NCBI RefSeq assembly: GCF_042657065.1
Contig: NZ_JBHSNF010000001.1
Coordinates: forward strand, 558,001 to 622,000
DNA length: 64,000 nt
Source: Rhodanobacter ginsengisoli
Lineage (GTDB): Bacteria > Pseudomonadota > Gammaproteobacteria > Xanthomonadales > Rhodanobacteraceae
Direction of reading: 5' to 3'
Position 1 is the stretch's first letter; each line of letters begins with the position of its first letter. This document shows positions 45,400-54,411 of this stretch, piece after piece. Position numbers and translations under genes: made by a program. Under the pieces are notes generated by a model. The model saw nothing but the letters and a program-made list of their open reading frames with translations. It did not search any database and had not been told where the DNA came from.

Positions 45400-46224
45400 T
45401 CAGGAAAGCTGCTGCAGTACCGCTTGTGTCGCCCTGGCCCGATTGAGCGTGTAGAAATGCAGGCCGGGCGCACCGCCCTCGAGCAGGCGCCGGCACAGCT
45501 GCGCCACCACCTCGGTGCCGAGGGCGCGCACGGACTCGGCGTCGTCCCCGTGGGCCTGCATGCGTTTGACGATCCAGCGCGGGATTTCCGCGCCGCACAT
45601 GTCCGAGAAGCGCTTCAGCTGGCTGTAGTTCGAGATCGGCATGATGCCCGGCACGATCGGCACGTTTACGCCCAGTTTGCGCACGTCGTCGACGAAGCGG
45701 AAGTAGGCGTCGGGATTGAAGAAATACTGGGTGATTGCCCCGTTCGCGCCGGCGTCGATCTTGGCCTTGAAATGGTGCAGGTCGCGCAGCGCGTCGTCGG
45801 CCTGCGGATGGGTTTCCGGGTAGGCCGCCACCTCGATGTGGAAGTGGTCGCCGCAATGCTCGCGGATGAAGCTGACCAGCTCGGCGGCGTAGCGGAAGTC
45901 ACCGGCCGTGGCCATGCCCGACGGCATGTCGCCGCGCAGCGCGACGATGCGTCGATAACCCGCCGCGCGGTACTCATCCAGCAACGCTGCCAGTTCGGCG
46001 CGAGTGCCGCCCACGCAGGACAGATGCGGCGCCACGTTCAGGCCATGGTGCGAATGCAGCCGCGCCACGGTATCGCCGGTATAGCTGAGCGTGGAGCCGC
46101 CGGCGCCGAACGTCACCGAGGCGTACTCCGGCCGATGGGCCTTGAGCAACTGCGCCGCGCGGTCGAGCTGGGTGCGCTGTTCGTCGGTCTTGGGCGGGAA
46201 GAATTCGAAGCTGATGGCCGGCAT
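45400..46224 (-). CDS. metF: 5,10-methylenetetrahydrofolate reductase
   Basis: This 274-residue FAD enzyme reduces methylene-THF to methyl-THF, the methyl donor for methionine synthesis. The TIM barrel starts ISFEFFPPKTDEQ; the catalytic Glu is in that motif. ALRGDMP, NPDAYFRFVDDVRK and the GIMPISNYSQLKRF segment bind FAD and folate. ATG at 46224 matches the family; the longer frame from 46305 is not conserved-looking. It lies downstream of ahcY on the same strand but behind a terminator, with AT-rich inverted repeats in its own leader. Confidence 0.95.
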   Translation of the reverse strand: MPAISFEFFPPKTDEQRTQLDRAAQLLKAHRPEYASVTFGAGGSTLSYTGDTVARLHSHHGLNVAPHLSCVGGTRAELAALLDEYRAAGYRRIVALRGDMPSGMATAGDFRYAAELVSFIREHCGDHFHIEVAAYPETHPQADDALRDLHHFKAKIDAGANGAITQYFFNPDAYFRFVDDVRKLGVNVPIVPGIMPISNYSQLKRFSDMCGAEIPRWIVKRMQAHGDDAESVRALGTEVVAQLCRRLLEGGAPGLHFYTLNRARATQAVLQQLS

Positions 46225-46543
46225 CGCCTGGGTTCCTGATGAACGATGTGGGCAAGTATATATCTCTATTTCGCGATGAAGCGATATATCGTATGGATCC
46301 GGCACGCCCGGGCGGGTCCATCGTTCCGGAGCCGATCGTCACGACGGCCTGTCGGGGGTCGTCCGTCATCAGGTACTGACCGGCTGGCCATCGGGTACCG
46401 GGGACCGCGGCGTCGATCGGTGTTTCCTGCGCGAATCGACTCGGCCGGGTGGGACCGCGCCAAGGACATGGCAGGCCTCCCAGGGGACAACCCGGGAAGA
46501 CGCATGAGCCGCCGATTCCCGTGGACTGGAGAGTCGCCGAGGC
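46225..46543. other. Leader/intergenic region between ahcY terminator and metF
   Basis: There is no gene in these roughly 320 bases. The metF-proximal 70 bases are AT-rich and carry inverted ATATATC repeats. The rest is GC-rich with small hairpins and no recognised riboswitch. It should contain the metF promoter. Confidence 0.5.
46258..46291. promoter_or_regulatory. Inverted ATATATC/GATATAT repeat in the metF leader (candidate operator)
   Basis: ATATATC (46258-46264) and GATATAT (46283-46289) are inverted copies 25 bases apart start to start, and CGATATATCG (46282-46291) is itself a palindrome. They lie 34-67 bases before the metF start. AT-rich palindromes of this type are bound by ArsR-family regulators of the methionine cycle (SahR-like) in other Proteobacteria. 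Which protein binds here is inference. Confidence 0.4.
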
Positions 46544-46572
46544 AAAAAAAGGGCGCACCGGAGTGCGCCCTT
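46544..46572 (-). terminator. Rho-independent terminator of ahcY
   Basis: On the minus strand an 8-bp stem GGGCGCAC/GTGCGCCC with a four-base loop (46551-46570) is followed by seven T residues (46544-46550). It stands 33 bases after the ahcY stop, so most ahcY transcripts should end before metF. Confidence 0.85.
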
Positions 46573-46604
46573 CTTCATTCACCAGCAGCTGGCCGATCGG
46601 CCGA

Positions 46605-48047
<1,443 letters not shown>

Positions 48048-48073
48048 GCGTATCTCCGGTTAGTTGTATCAAC

Positions 48074-48194
48074 CGGGCGCCGTTGTGGAACGTGCGCGCC
48101 GAGCCTGGCCGTCGGGTGATGTGCATGCACAAGCTGTGCAGGCGATCGCGGGTGGTTCCGCACTATCACGACAACGGTCGCAGCGCCCCTCGGC
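48074..48194 (-). promoter_or_regulatory. SAH riboswitch controlling ahcY
   Basis: On the minus strand the leader reads GCCGAGGGGCGCTGCGACC, then a variable hairpin region, then GCCAGGCTCGG, then CAACGGCGCCC. These are the conserved blocks of the SAH riboswitch: P1 pairs CCGAG with CTCGG, and the pseudoknot pairs GGGCGC with GCGCCC. The last block lies about 27 bases from the ahcY start, near enough to expose or hide the ribosome-binding site. The class turns gene expression on when S-adenosylhomocysteine accumulates. A TACAAT -10 box (minus strand, 48213-48218) lies just upstream. Confidence 0.88.
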
Positions 48195-48212
48195 GGGCAG
48201 TACAAGCCGCTT

Positions 48213-48218
48213 ATTGTA
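48213..48218 (-). promoter_or_regulatory. Probable -10 box of the ahcY/riboswitch transcript
   Basis: The minus-strand sequence CGCTACAATAAG contains TACAAT, spaced so that transcription starts just before the 5' arm of the riboswitch. The -35 region is not close to consensus. Confidence 0.45.
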
Positions 48219-48293
48219 GCGGGAGATTCGATTTGACGCCTTACATGCCCCGGATTGGTTACGCTGGGGGCTTGACCCGTTTGGAGCCCGTTT

Positions 48294-51236
48294 ATGGAAA
48301 GCAGCCGCGAACCCGACTTCCTGCCGCACGACGGTCCACTGCGCGAGGACGTGGGGCGGCTTGGCGCGATGGTCGGCCGGATGCTGGCCGAGCAGGGCGG
48401 AAATGCTTTTTTCGAGCGGGTCGAACAGGTACGCATGGCGGCCATCCGGCGGCGCCGGGAAGGGGCGCCGGTCACCGATCTGGCTGACTCGCTGGCCGGC
48501 CTGGATGCCGGACATGCCGAGGCGCTGGCGCGCGCGTTCGCCACCTATTTCCAGGCGGTGAACACGGCTGAACGGGTGCACCGCATCCGCCGTCGCCGCG
48601 ACTACCAGCGCGAGGGCGGGGCGCCGCAACCCGAATCCCTGCTCGATGTGCTGGGGCGGCTGAAGGCACAGGGGGTGGGACCGGAGGAATTGCTCGAGTG
48701 GCTGGAGAAGCTGTGGATCGAGCCGGTGTTCACCGCGCATCCGACCGAAGCGGTGCGTCGCTCGCTGCTGGAGAAGGAGCAGGCGGTCGTGCGTTCGCTG
48801 ATCGACAATTTCGACCCCACCCGCACCCCGCAGGAACGCAAGGAGGACGACGACCGCATCTACATGGCGTTGTCCTCCGGCTGGCAGACTGCCGAGGCGT
48901 CGCCGGTGCGTCCCACCGTGCAGGACGAGCACCATCACGTCGGTTTCTACCTCGCCAACCCGCTCTATCGCATCGTGCCGGCGCTGTACGAATCGCTGGC
49001 CGATGCGCTGCAGAAGGTCTATGGGGTGGCGGCGAGGCTGCCGCAATTGCTGGGCTTCGCGACCTGGGTCGGTGGCGACATGGACGGCAATCCGAACGTG
49101 GGCGCGGACACCATCGCCGCCAGCCTGGCCACCCAGCGCGCGCATGTGATCGAACACTATCTGGCCGACGTGACCGGTCTGGCGCGACTGCTCAGCCAGA
49201 CCGAGGGGCGCGTCGCCGTCTCCGCCGCCCTGCAGCAGCGGCTGGCCGACTATCGCGCGCGCTTTCCGCAGGCCGCCGCGAAGATCCGCCCACGCCACGC
49301 CGACATGCCTTACCGCTGCCTGCTGACCCTGGTCGGTGCCCGTCTCGAAGCCAGCCTGGATGACGATCATGCCGAAGGCTACCGGACGGTCGCGGAGCTG
49401 CTCGACGACCTGCAGCTGATCGCCGACAGCCTGATCGAGCATCGGGGCCTGCATGCCGGTGCCTACGCCGTGCAGCGACTGATCCGCCGCGTGCGCACGT
49501 TCGGCCTGCATCTGGCCCGGCTCGACGTACGCCAGGATTCGCGCGTGCATGACGATGCGCTGGCCGCGTTGCAGGACGACCCGGACTGGCATGAGCGTCT
49601 GCCGGAGGAGCGCGTGCGTCGATTGGAGCCGTACGCCGCTGGCAGCCGGGTATTTGCGGGTAGCGATGACGAGAACGCGGTGACCATGCGCGCCGTGTTC
49701 CACGAGCTGGGTGAGGCCCGTGCGCGCTACGGTGCCGGGGCGATCGGGCTGTACATCATCAGCATGGCGCGCACGGCCGCCGATGTGCTGGCGGTGCTGG
49801 CGCTGGCGCGCCATGGCGGGCTGGTCGAATCACCCCCTCTCCCCGTCGGGGAGAGGGCTGGGGTGAGGGGACACGCTGGAGAAGAGGCGTCCGATGAGCG
49901 AGCTTCGATCGGCGGCCCCGCGAGCACCGGCCCCTCACCTCAATCCTCTCCCCGACGGGGAGAGGAGGCGAACGCAAACAGCGTGCTCATGGCGAGCACC
50001 CGCCCCTCATCCGGCCCTTCGGGCCACCTTCTCCCCGAGGGGGAGAAGAGAGCAAGTCATACTGCGTTGCAGAATGTGCCTTTGGACATTGCGCCGTTGT
50101 TCGAGACGGTCGACGACCTGAAGAATGCGCCGGCCACGTTGCGCGCGCTGCTGGGCGATCCGGTCTATCGCCAGCATCTGGCTGCCCGCGGGGACCAGCA
50201 GTGGGTGATGCTGGGCTATTCCGACAGCGGCAAGGACGGCGGCACGCTGGCCTCGCGCTGGGGTCTGCAGCGCGCCCAGGTCGAATTGCTCGAGGTGGCC
50301 CACGCCGCCGGCATCCATCTGGCGTTCTTCCATGGTCGCGGCGGCTCGGCCAGTCGCGGCGGCGCGCGCATCGCGCCGGCGCTGATGTCATCGCCGCGCG
50401 GCTCGGTCGCCGGTGTGCTGCGGGTGACCGAGCAGGGCGAGGTGATTCACCGCAAGTACGGCATCCGCGCGCTGGCGCTGCGCAACCTGGAGCAGACCGT
50501 CGGTGCGGTGCTCAGCGCGTCGCTGCGCCCGCGCGAGGACGAACCGCGCGAGGGGCGTTGGCGTGCGCAGATGGACATGCTGTCGGCCAGCAGCCGGCAA
50601 ACCTATCGCGCCTTCGTCGACCACCCGCATTTCGTGGATTATTTCCGCGCGGCCACGCCGATCGACGTGATCGAGCGGATGACCCTGGGCTCGCGTCCGT
50701 CCAGCCGCCGCAGCATGCGCGGGGTGCAGGACCTGCGCGCGATTCCGTGGGTCTTTGCCTGGACCCAGTGCCGCTCGATCCTGCCCGGCTGGTATGGCCT
50801 GGGCAGCGCGCTGGAGCAGGGCGTGCACGAATTCGGCGAAGAGGCGATGATCGAGATGGCGAATGACTGGCCGTTCTTCAGCAACATGCTGGACGACGTC
50901 GAAATGGTGCTGGCCAAGTCCGATCTGGATATCGCCGAGGCATTCTCCCGCCTGTCCGGTTCCCTGCACGATGAGCTGTTCGGGAAGATACGCGGCGAGT
51001 TCGCCAGTACCCGTCGCTGGCTGCTGCGGCTGAAGGGCCATGACATGCTGCTGCAGGATGCGCCCCGTCTGGCCGCCTCGATTCGTCTGCGCAATCCCTA
51101 CGTCGATCCGATGAGCCTGCTGCAGGTCGACCTGCTGCAACGCTGGCGCGCAGGCGACCGCAGCGACGATGCCCTGCTGCAGGCGCTGGTGGCCTGTGTC
51201 AACGGCGTTTCCCAGGGGCTGCAAAACACCGGTTGA
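48294..51236 (+). CDS. ppc: Phosphoenolpyruvate carboxylase with an in-frame repeat insertion
   Basis: This 980-residue enzyme carboxylates phosphoenolpyruvate to oxaloacetate, refilling the TCA cycle. Catalytic His149 in FTAHPTEAVRRSLL, the WVGGDMDGNPNV block, Lys647 in YSDSGKDGG, FFHGRGGSASRGG and the C-terminal QNTG are intact. Family members are about 900 residues; here about 80 extra residues (about 513-593) sit between LARHGGLVE and VPLDIAPLFET. They are encoded by three REP-like palindromes with no stop codon or frame change. The position is a surface loop ahead of the second catalytic half, so activity may be kept. ATG at 48294 has TTGGAG upstream; TTGACG at 48234-48239 may be its -35. 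It is divergent from ahcY. Confidence 0.95.
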   Translation: MESSREPDFLPHDGPLREDVGRLGAMVGRMLAEQGGNAFFERVEQVRMAAIRRRREGAPVTDLADSLAGLDAGHAEALARAFATYFQAVNTAERVHRIRRRRDYQREGGAPQPESLLDVLGRLKAQGVGPEELLEWLEKLWIEPVFTAHPTEAVRRSLLEKEQAVVRSLIDNFDPTRTPQERKEDDDRIYMALSSGWQTAEASPVRPTVQDEHHHVGFYLANPLYRIVPALYESLADALQKVYGVAARLPQLLGFATWVGGDMDGNPNVGADTIAASLATQRAHVIEHYLADVTGLARLLSQTEGRVAVSAALQQRLADYRARFPQAAAKIRPRHADMPYRCLLTLVGARLEASLDDDHAEGYRTVAELLDDLQLIADSLIEHRGLHAGAYAVQRLIRRVRTFGLHLARLDVRQDSRVHDDALAALQDDPDWHERLPEERVRRLEPYAAGSRVFAGSDDENAVTMRAVFHELGEARARYGAGAIGLYIISMARTAADVLAVLALARHGGLVESPPLPVGERAGVRGHAGEEASDERASIGGPASTGPSPQSSPRRGEEANANSVLMASTRPSSGPSGHLLPEGEKRASHTALQNVPLDIAPLFETVDDLKNAPATLRALLGDPVYRQHLAARGDQQWVMLGYSDSGKDGGTLASRWGLQRAQVELLEVAHAAGIHLAFFHGRGGSASRGGARIAPALMSSPRGSVAGVLRVTEQGEVIHRKYGIRALALRNLEQTVGAVLSASLRPREDEPREGRWRAQMDMLSASSRQTYRAFVDHPHFVDYFRAATPIDVIERMTLGSRPSSRRSMRGVQDLRAIPWVFAWTQCRSILPGWYGLGSALEQGVHEFGEEAMIEMANDWPFFSNMLDDVEMVLAKSDLDIAEAFSRLSGSLHDELFGKIRGEFASTRRWLLRLKGHDMLLQDAPRLAASIRLRNPYVDPMSLLQVDLLQRWRAGDRSDDALLQALVACVNGVSQGLQNTG
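49835..50048 (+). repeat. Cluster of three REP-like palindromic units inside ppc
   Basis: Unit 1 (49835-49870) has arms CCCTCTCCCC/GGGGAGAGGG followed by CTGGGGTGAGGGG. Unit 2 (49931-49968) begins CCCCTCACCTCAAT and has arms TCCTCTCCCC/GGGGAGAGGA; it is close to the reverse complement of unit 1, so the two form an inverted pair. Unit 3 (50003-50049) begins CCCCTCATCCGGCCCTTCGGGCCACCTT and has arms CTTCTCCCC/GGGGAGAAG. Elements like this are normally intergenic. Here the whole cluster is translated as part of ppc. Confidence 0.85.
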
Positions 51237-51273
51237 TCGATCCGGCTGGCTGATCAGCGATCACCAGTGCGGG

Positions 51274-51561
51274 TCACCGCGTGCCTCGCGCCGCCATGCC
51301 TTCGTGCAACGCGGCAATGCGCGCAGCGCGTGGCAACTTCTTCCAGGCGATCTCCAGGCGCAGCGCCTCGCTGTGGCCGGCGACCCAGACCCAGCCGAGC
51401 AACTGGCGTGGCGGGTTGGAGCGGGTGAAGCGGGCGCCCTTGCCGCCGAGATGTTTCGCGTAACGCAGTTCGGGATCGCGCGCGATGCCGGTGTAGACGC
51501 GGCCGTCGGCGCATTCCAGCAGGTAGACGGCCCAGGCATCGGCGTCGGGCGCCGCTCTCAT
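51274..51561 (-). CDS. GIY-YIG domain protein (YhbQ/UPF0213-like)
   Basis: This 95-residue, single GIY-YIG domain protein has WAVYLLECADGRVYTGIARD containing the catalytic tyrosines, a conserved Arg/His helix (LRYAKHLGGKGARFTR) and a downstream Glu in ALRLEIAWKKL. Relatives are small DNA endonucleases or DNA-binding proteins without established cellular role. Its start is four bases after the end of the GST gene, so the two are one transcript. Confidence 0.9.
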   Translation of the reverse strand: MRAAPDADAWAVYLLECADGRVYTGIARDPELRYAKHLGGKGARFTRSNPPRQLLGWVWVAGHSEALRLEIAWKKLPRAARIAALHEGMAARGTR

Positions 51562-51565
51562 GGGT

Positions 51566-52195
51566 TCAGGCCCACTCGGTGAGGCCCTCGTTGGCGCACA
51601 GGCGTTGCCACGAGGGGCGCGCCTTCAGCCGCGTGGCCAGCTCGGCCAGATGCGGCCAGCTGGTTGCCGGACGCGGCATGTTGCGCGACCAGCGCATCAG
51701 CATCAACGCATACAGGTCGACCACGCTGAATGTCTCGCCGAGCAGGTACGGACCGTGGGTCGCCAGGTGGGTGTTGATCCGCGACCAGCACGCCTCCACG
51801 CCGATGCGTGCCGCTTCCTTGACCGCATCGCTGGCGCTGGGAAGGTCGTCGTCCGGATAGAACCACTGGCGGAATCGCGGCTGCAGCGAGTTGGCCAGGT
51901 ACAGCATCCATTGCAGGTAATCGGCCCGCTCGGGGCTGCCCATCGCCGGCGCCAGCGCGGCGTCGGCATGCCGCTCGGCCAGCAGCATGGCCAGCGCCGC
52001 CGCTTCGCCGTGTGGCACGCCATCGATCAGCAGGGTCGGCACCACGCCGTTCGGATTCAGCGCCAGGTAGGCCACGCTGCGCTGCTGTCCGGCCTCCAGA
52101 TCGACCCGTTCCAGCACGTGCGGGGCACCGCACTCGAGCAGGACCAGGTGTACCAGCATGCTGGCTGAGCCGGGGCTGTAGTAGAGCGTGTACAT
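51566..52195 (-). CDS. Glutathione S-transferase family protein
   Basis: This 209-residue protein has an N-terminal thioredoxin-like domain (YTLYYSPGSASMLVHLVLLE, NPNGVVPTLLIDG with the cis-Pro, and GEAAALAM in place of the usual ESxAI) and a C-terminal helical domain (about 85-205) with YLLGETFSVVDLYALMLMRW. The active residue may be a serine in SPGSAS. It probably detoxifies electrophiles with glutathione. An in-frame ATG at 52201 adds two residues; neither start has a clear ribosome-binding site. Confidence 0.9.
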   Translation of the reverse strand: MYTLYYSPGSASMLVHLVLLECGAPHVLERVDLEAGQQRSVAYLALNPNGVVPTLLIDGVPHGEAAALAMLLAERHADAALAPAMGSPERADYLQWMLYLANSLQPRFRQWFYPDDDLPSASDAVKEAARIGVEACWSRINTHLATHGPYLLGETFSVVDLYALMLMRWSRNMPRPATSWPHLAELATRLKARPSWQRLCANEGLTEWA

Positions 52196-52267
52196 GGGCA
52201 TCGTCCGTCGGAATCGTCCGCGGATGATACGCCGCGCAGCCAGGGCGGACCCGGTGAGCCGGAGGGT

Positions 52268-54142
52268 TCAGCCGTCCAGCGCGGTCCAGCGTGCGAATGC
52301 GATGTCGAGTTCGGCCTGCAGCGCCACCAGGGCCTCGTTCGCCTTGACGATGGCGGTGCTGTCCTGCTGGAAGAAGGCCGGATCGTTCATCGCCGCCGTG
52401 CGACTGGCAATGTCGCCTTCCAGTTGCTCGATGCGCTTGGGCAACTGCTCCAGCTCGCGCTGTTCCTTGAAGCTGCGCTTGCGCCTGGGTTCCGCCGGGG
52501 TGACGGCTGCCACCGGTCCGGAGGCGGCCGGTTTGCCCGTGGCCACGCCGCGTGCAGCGGGTCGCTGGCGCAACCAGTCGGTGTAGCCGCCCACGTATTC
52601 GCCGATCCGGCCTTCGCCCTCCAGCACCAGGGTCGAGGAGACCACGTTGTCGAGGAAGGCGCGGTCATGCGAGACCAGCAGCAGGGTGCCCTGGTAGTCG
52701 GTCAGCAACTCTTCGAGCAGCTCCAGTGTCTCGACGTCCAGGTCGTTGGTCGGCTCATCCATCACCAGCAGGTTCGACGGCTGGGCGAAAAGCTTGGCCA
52801 GCAGCAGCCGGTTGCGCTCGCCGCCGGACAGGCGGGTGATCGGCGAACGCGCGCGCTCGGGCGAGAACAGGAAGTCCTGCAGGTAGCCGACGATGTGCTT
52901 GCGCTGGCCGTTGAGCTCGATGAACTCACGGCCCTCGGCGACGTTGTCCAGCGCGTTCAACTTGTCGTTGAGCTGCAGCCGATGCTGGTCGAAATAGGCA
53001 ATCTGCAGGCTGGTGCCCAGGGTCGCCTCGCCGCGCAGCGGCTGCAGCTCGCCCAGCATGATCTTCAGCAACGTGCTCTTGCCGGCACCATTCGGGCCGA
53101 TGATGCCGATGCGGTCGCCGCGCATGATCGTGGTGCTGAGATCGTCGATCAGCACCCGACCGCCAAAGGCCTGGTGCACGTGCTGCAGGTCGATCACCTT
53201 CTTGCCGGAAGATTGCCCCGTCGCCACGGCCATCTTCGCATTGCCGGTGAGGTTGCGCCGTTCGGCGCGTTCGTTGCGCAGCGCCTTCAGCGCGCGCACG
53301 CGCCCCTCGTTGCGGGTGCGCCGGGCCTTGATGCCCTGGCGGATCCACACTTCCTCCTGCGCCAGCTTCTTGTCGAACAGCGCGTTCGCCTGCGACTCCG
53401 CATGCAGGCGCTCCTCGCGCCGGCGCAGGTAGTTGTCGTAGTCGCCCGGCCAGTCGGTCAGCGCGCCGCGGTCGATCTCGACGATGCGGGTGGCCAGCGC
53501 GCGCAGGAAACTGCGGTCATGGGTGACGAAGATGATGCTGCCGGCGAACTGCTTGAGAAACGTCTCCAGCCAGCCGATCGCCTCGATGTCGAGGTGGTTG
53601 GTCGGTTCGTCCAGCAGCAGCACGTCGGGCTTGCGCACCAGCGCCTGGGCCAGCAGCACGCGCCGCTTCATGCCGCCGGACAGCGCGGCGAAGTCGGTCT
53701 CGCCGGGCAGTTCGAGCTGGGTCAGCACCTCGGTCACCCGGCGATCCAGGTCCCAGCCGTGCTGCGCCTCGATCTGCGACTGCACCTCGCCCAACGCATC
53801 GAAATCGGCCTGGGTATGCAGCTCGTGCAACAGATGGTGATAGCGCGCCAGCAGGTGGCCGAGATCGCCCAGCCCCTCGGACACCACGTCGAACACGTTG
53901 CCGGCGGTGTCCTGCGGCACTTCCTGCGCCATCCGGGCCACCACCACGCCGTTCTGGATGCGCACCTCGCCGTCGTCGGCATGCAGCTCGCCGGCGATCA
54001 GCTTCATCAGGGTGGATTTGCCTTCGCCGTTGCGACCGACGATGCACACCCGTTCGTTCGCCTCGATCGACAGATCGACGTGTTCGAGCAGGAGCGGGCC
54101 GCCGATACTGAAGTCGACGCGTTGCAGTTGGATAAGAGACAT
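52268..54142 (-). CDS. uup: ABC-F family ATPase (Uup-like)
   Basis: This 624-residue soluble protein has two ATPase domains: Walker A GRNGEGKST (about 37-45) with signature LSGGMKRR, and Walker A GPNGAGKST (about 350) with LSGGERNR. Both Walker B motifs read LLLDEPTNHLD/LVMDEPTNDLD. The linker (about 235-310) has the Arg/Lys-rich helices that reach into the ribosome in ABC-F proteins. The C-terminal coiled coil (about 555-620) is the Uup-type DNA/ribosome-binding extension. ATG at 54142 is the family start; the frame runs open to 55906 only as an antisense/shifted shadow of metK. Confidence 0.94.
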   Translation of the reverse strand: MSLIQLQRVDFSIGGPLLLEHVDLSIEANERVCIVGRNGEGKSTLMKLIAGELHADDGEVRIQNGVVVARMAQEVPQDTAGNVFDVVSEGLGDLGHLLARYHHLLHELHTQADFDALGEVQSQIEAQHGWDLDRRVTEVLTQLELPGETDFAALSGGMKRRVLLAQALVRKPDVLLLDEPTNHLDIEAIGWLETFLKQFAGSIIFVTHDRSFLRALATRIVEIDRGALTDWPGDYDNYLRRREERLHAESQANALFDKKLAQEEVWIRQGIKARRTRNEGRVRALKALRNERAERRNLTGNAKMAVATGQSSGKKVIDLQHVHQAFGGRVLIDDLSTTIMRGDRIGIIGPNGAGKSTLLKIMLGELQPLRGEATLGTSLQIAYFDQHRLQLNDKLNALDNVAEGREFIELNGQRKHIVGYLQDFLFSPERARSPITRLSGGERNRLLLAKLFAQPSNLLVMDEPTNDLDVETLELLEELLTDYQGTLLLVSHDRAFLDNVVSSTLVLEGEGRIGEYVGGYTDWLRQRPAARGVATGKPAASGPVAAVTPAEPRRKRSFKEQRELEQLPKRIEQLEGDIASRTAAMNDPAFFQQDSTAIVKANEALVALQAELDIAFARWTALDG

Positions 54143-54363
54143 CCGCCCATTGTAGCGGCTGGCGCTTTGAAAGCCGCTTTTCAGAGTTCCGATCGTTTTG
54201 AAAGGTTCATGGTGGTTCCTGTGGATCGGTGTCACCGCTTGCAAGCCGGGCCATCGCGGATATTGCACTGACGCACGCATCGCATCGCGCAAGTCGATCG
54301 CACGGCCCGGCCACAAGCGGCCTGTCGCATCCGGGTGGCACAGCATCCTGGCCTGAAATGGAA

Positions 54364-54386
54364 ACGGGCCGCTCAAGGCGGCCCGT
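54364..54386 (-). terminator. Hairpin terminator of metK
   Basis: ACGGGCCGC (54364-54372) and GCGGCCCGT (54378-54386) pair perfectly around TCAAG, 26 bases after the metK stop. The minus-strand T-tract is short (TTTCC). The remaining DNA up to uup holds no recognised feature. Confidence 0.65.
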
Positions 54387-54411
54387 CTCGTTTGCAGCGC
54401 GTGGCGACGGC

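Noticed and set aside
46292..46540. Possible riboswitch or short gene between ahcY and metF
   Set aside because: No known aptamer core was recognised, and the open frames are short, Arg-rich and lack ribosome-binding sites.
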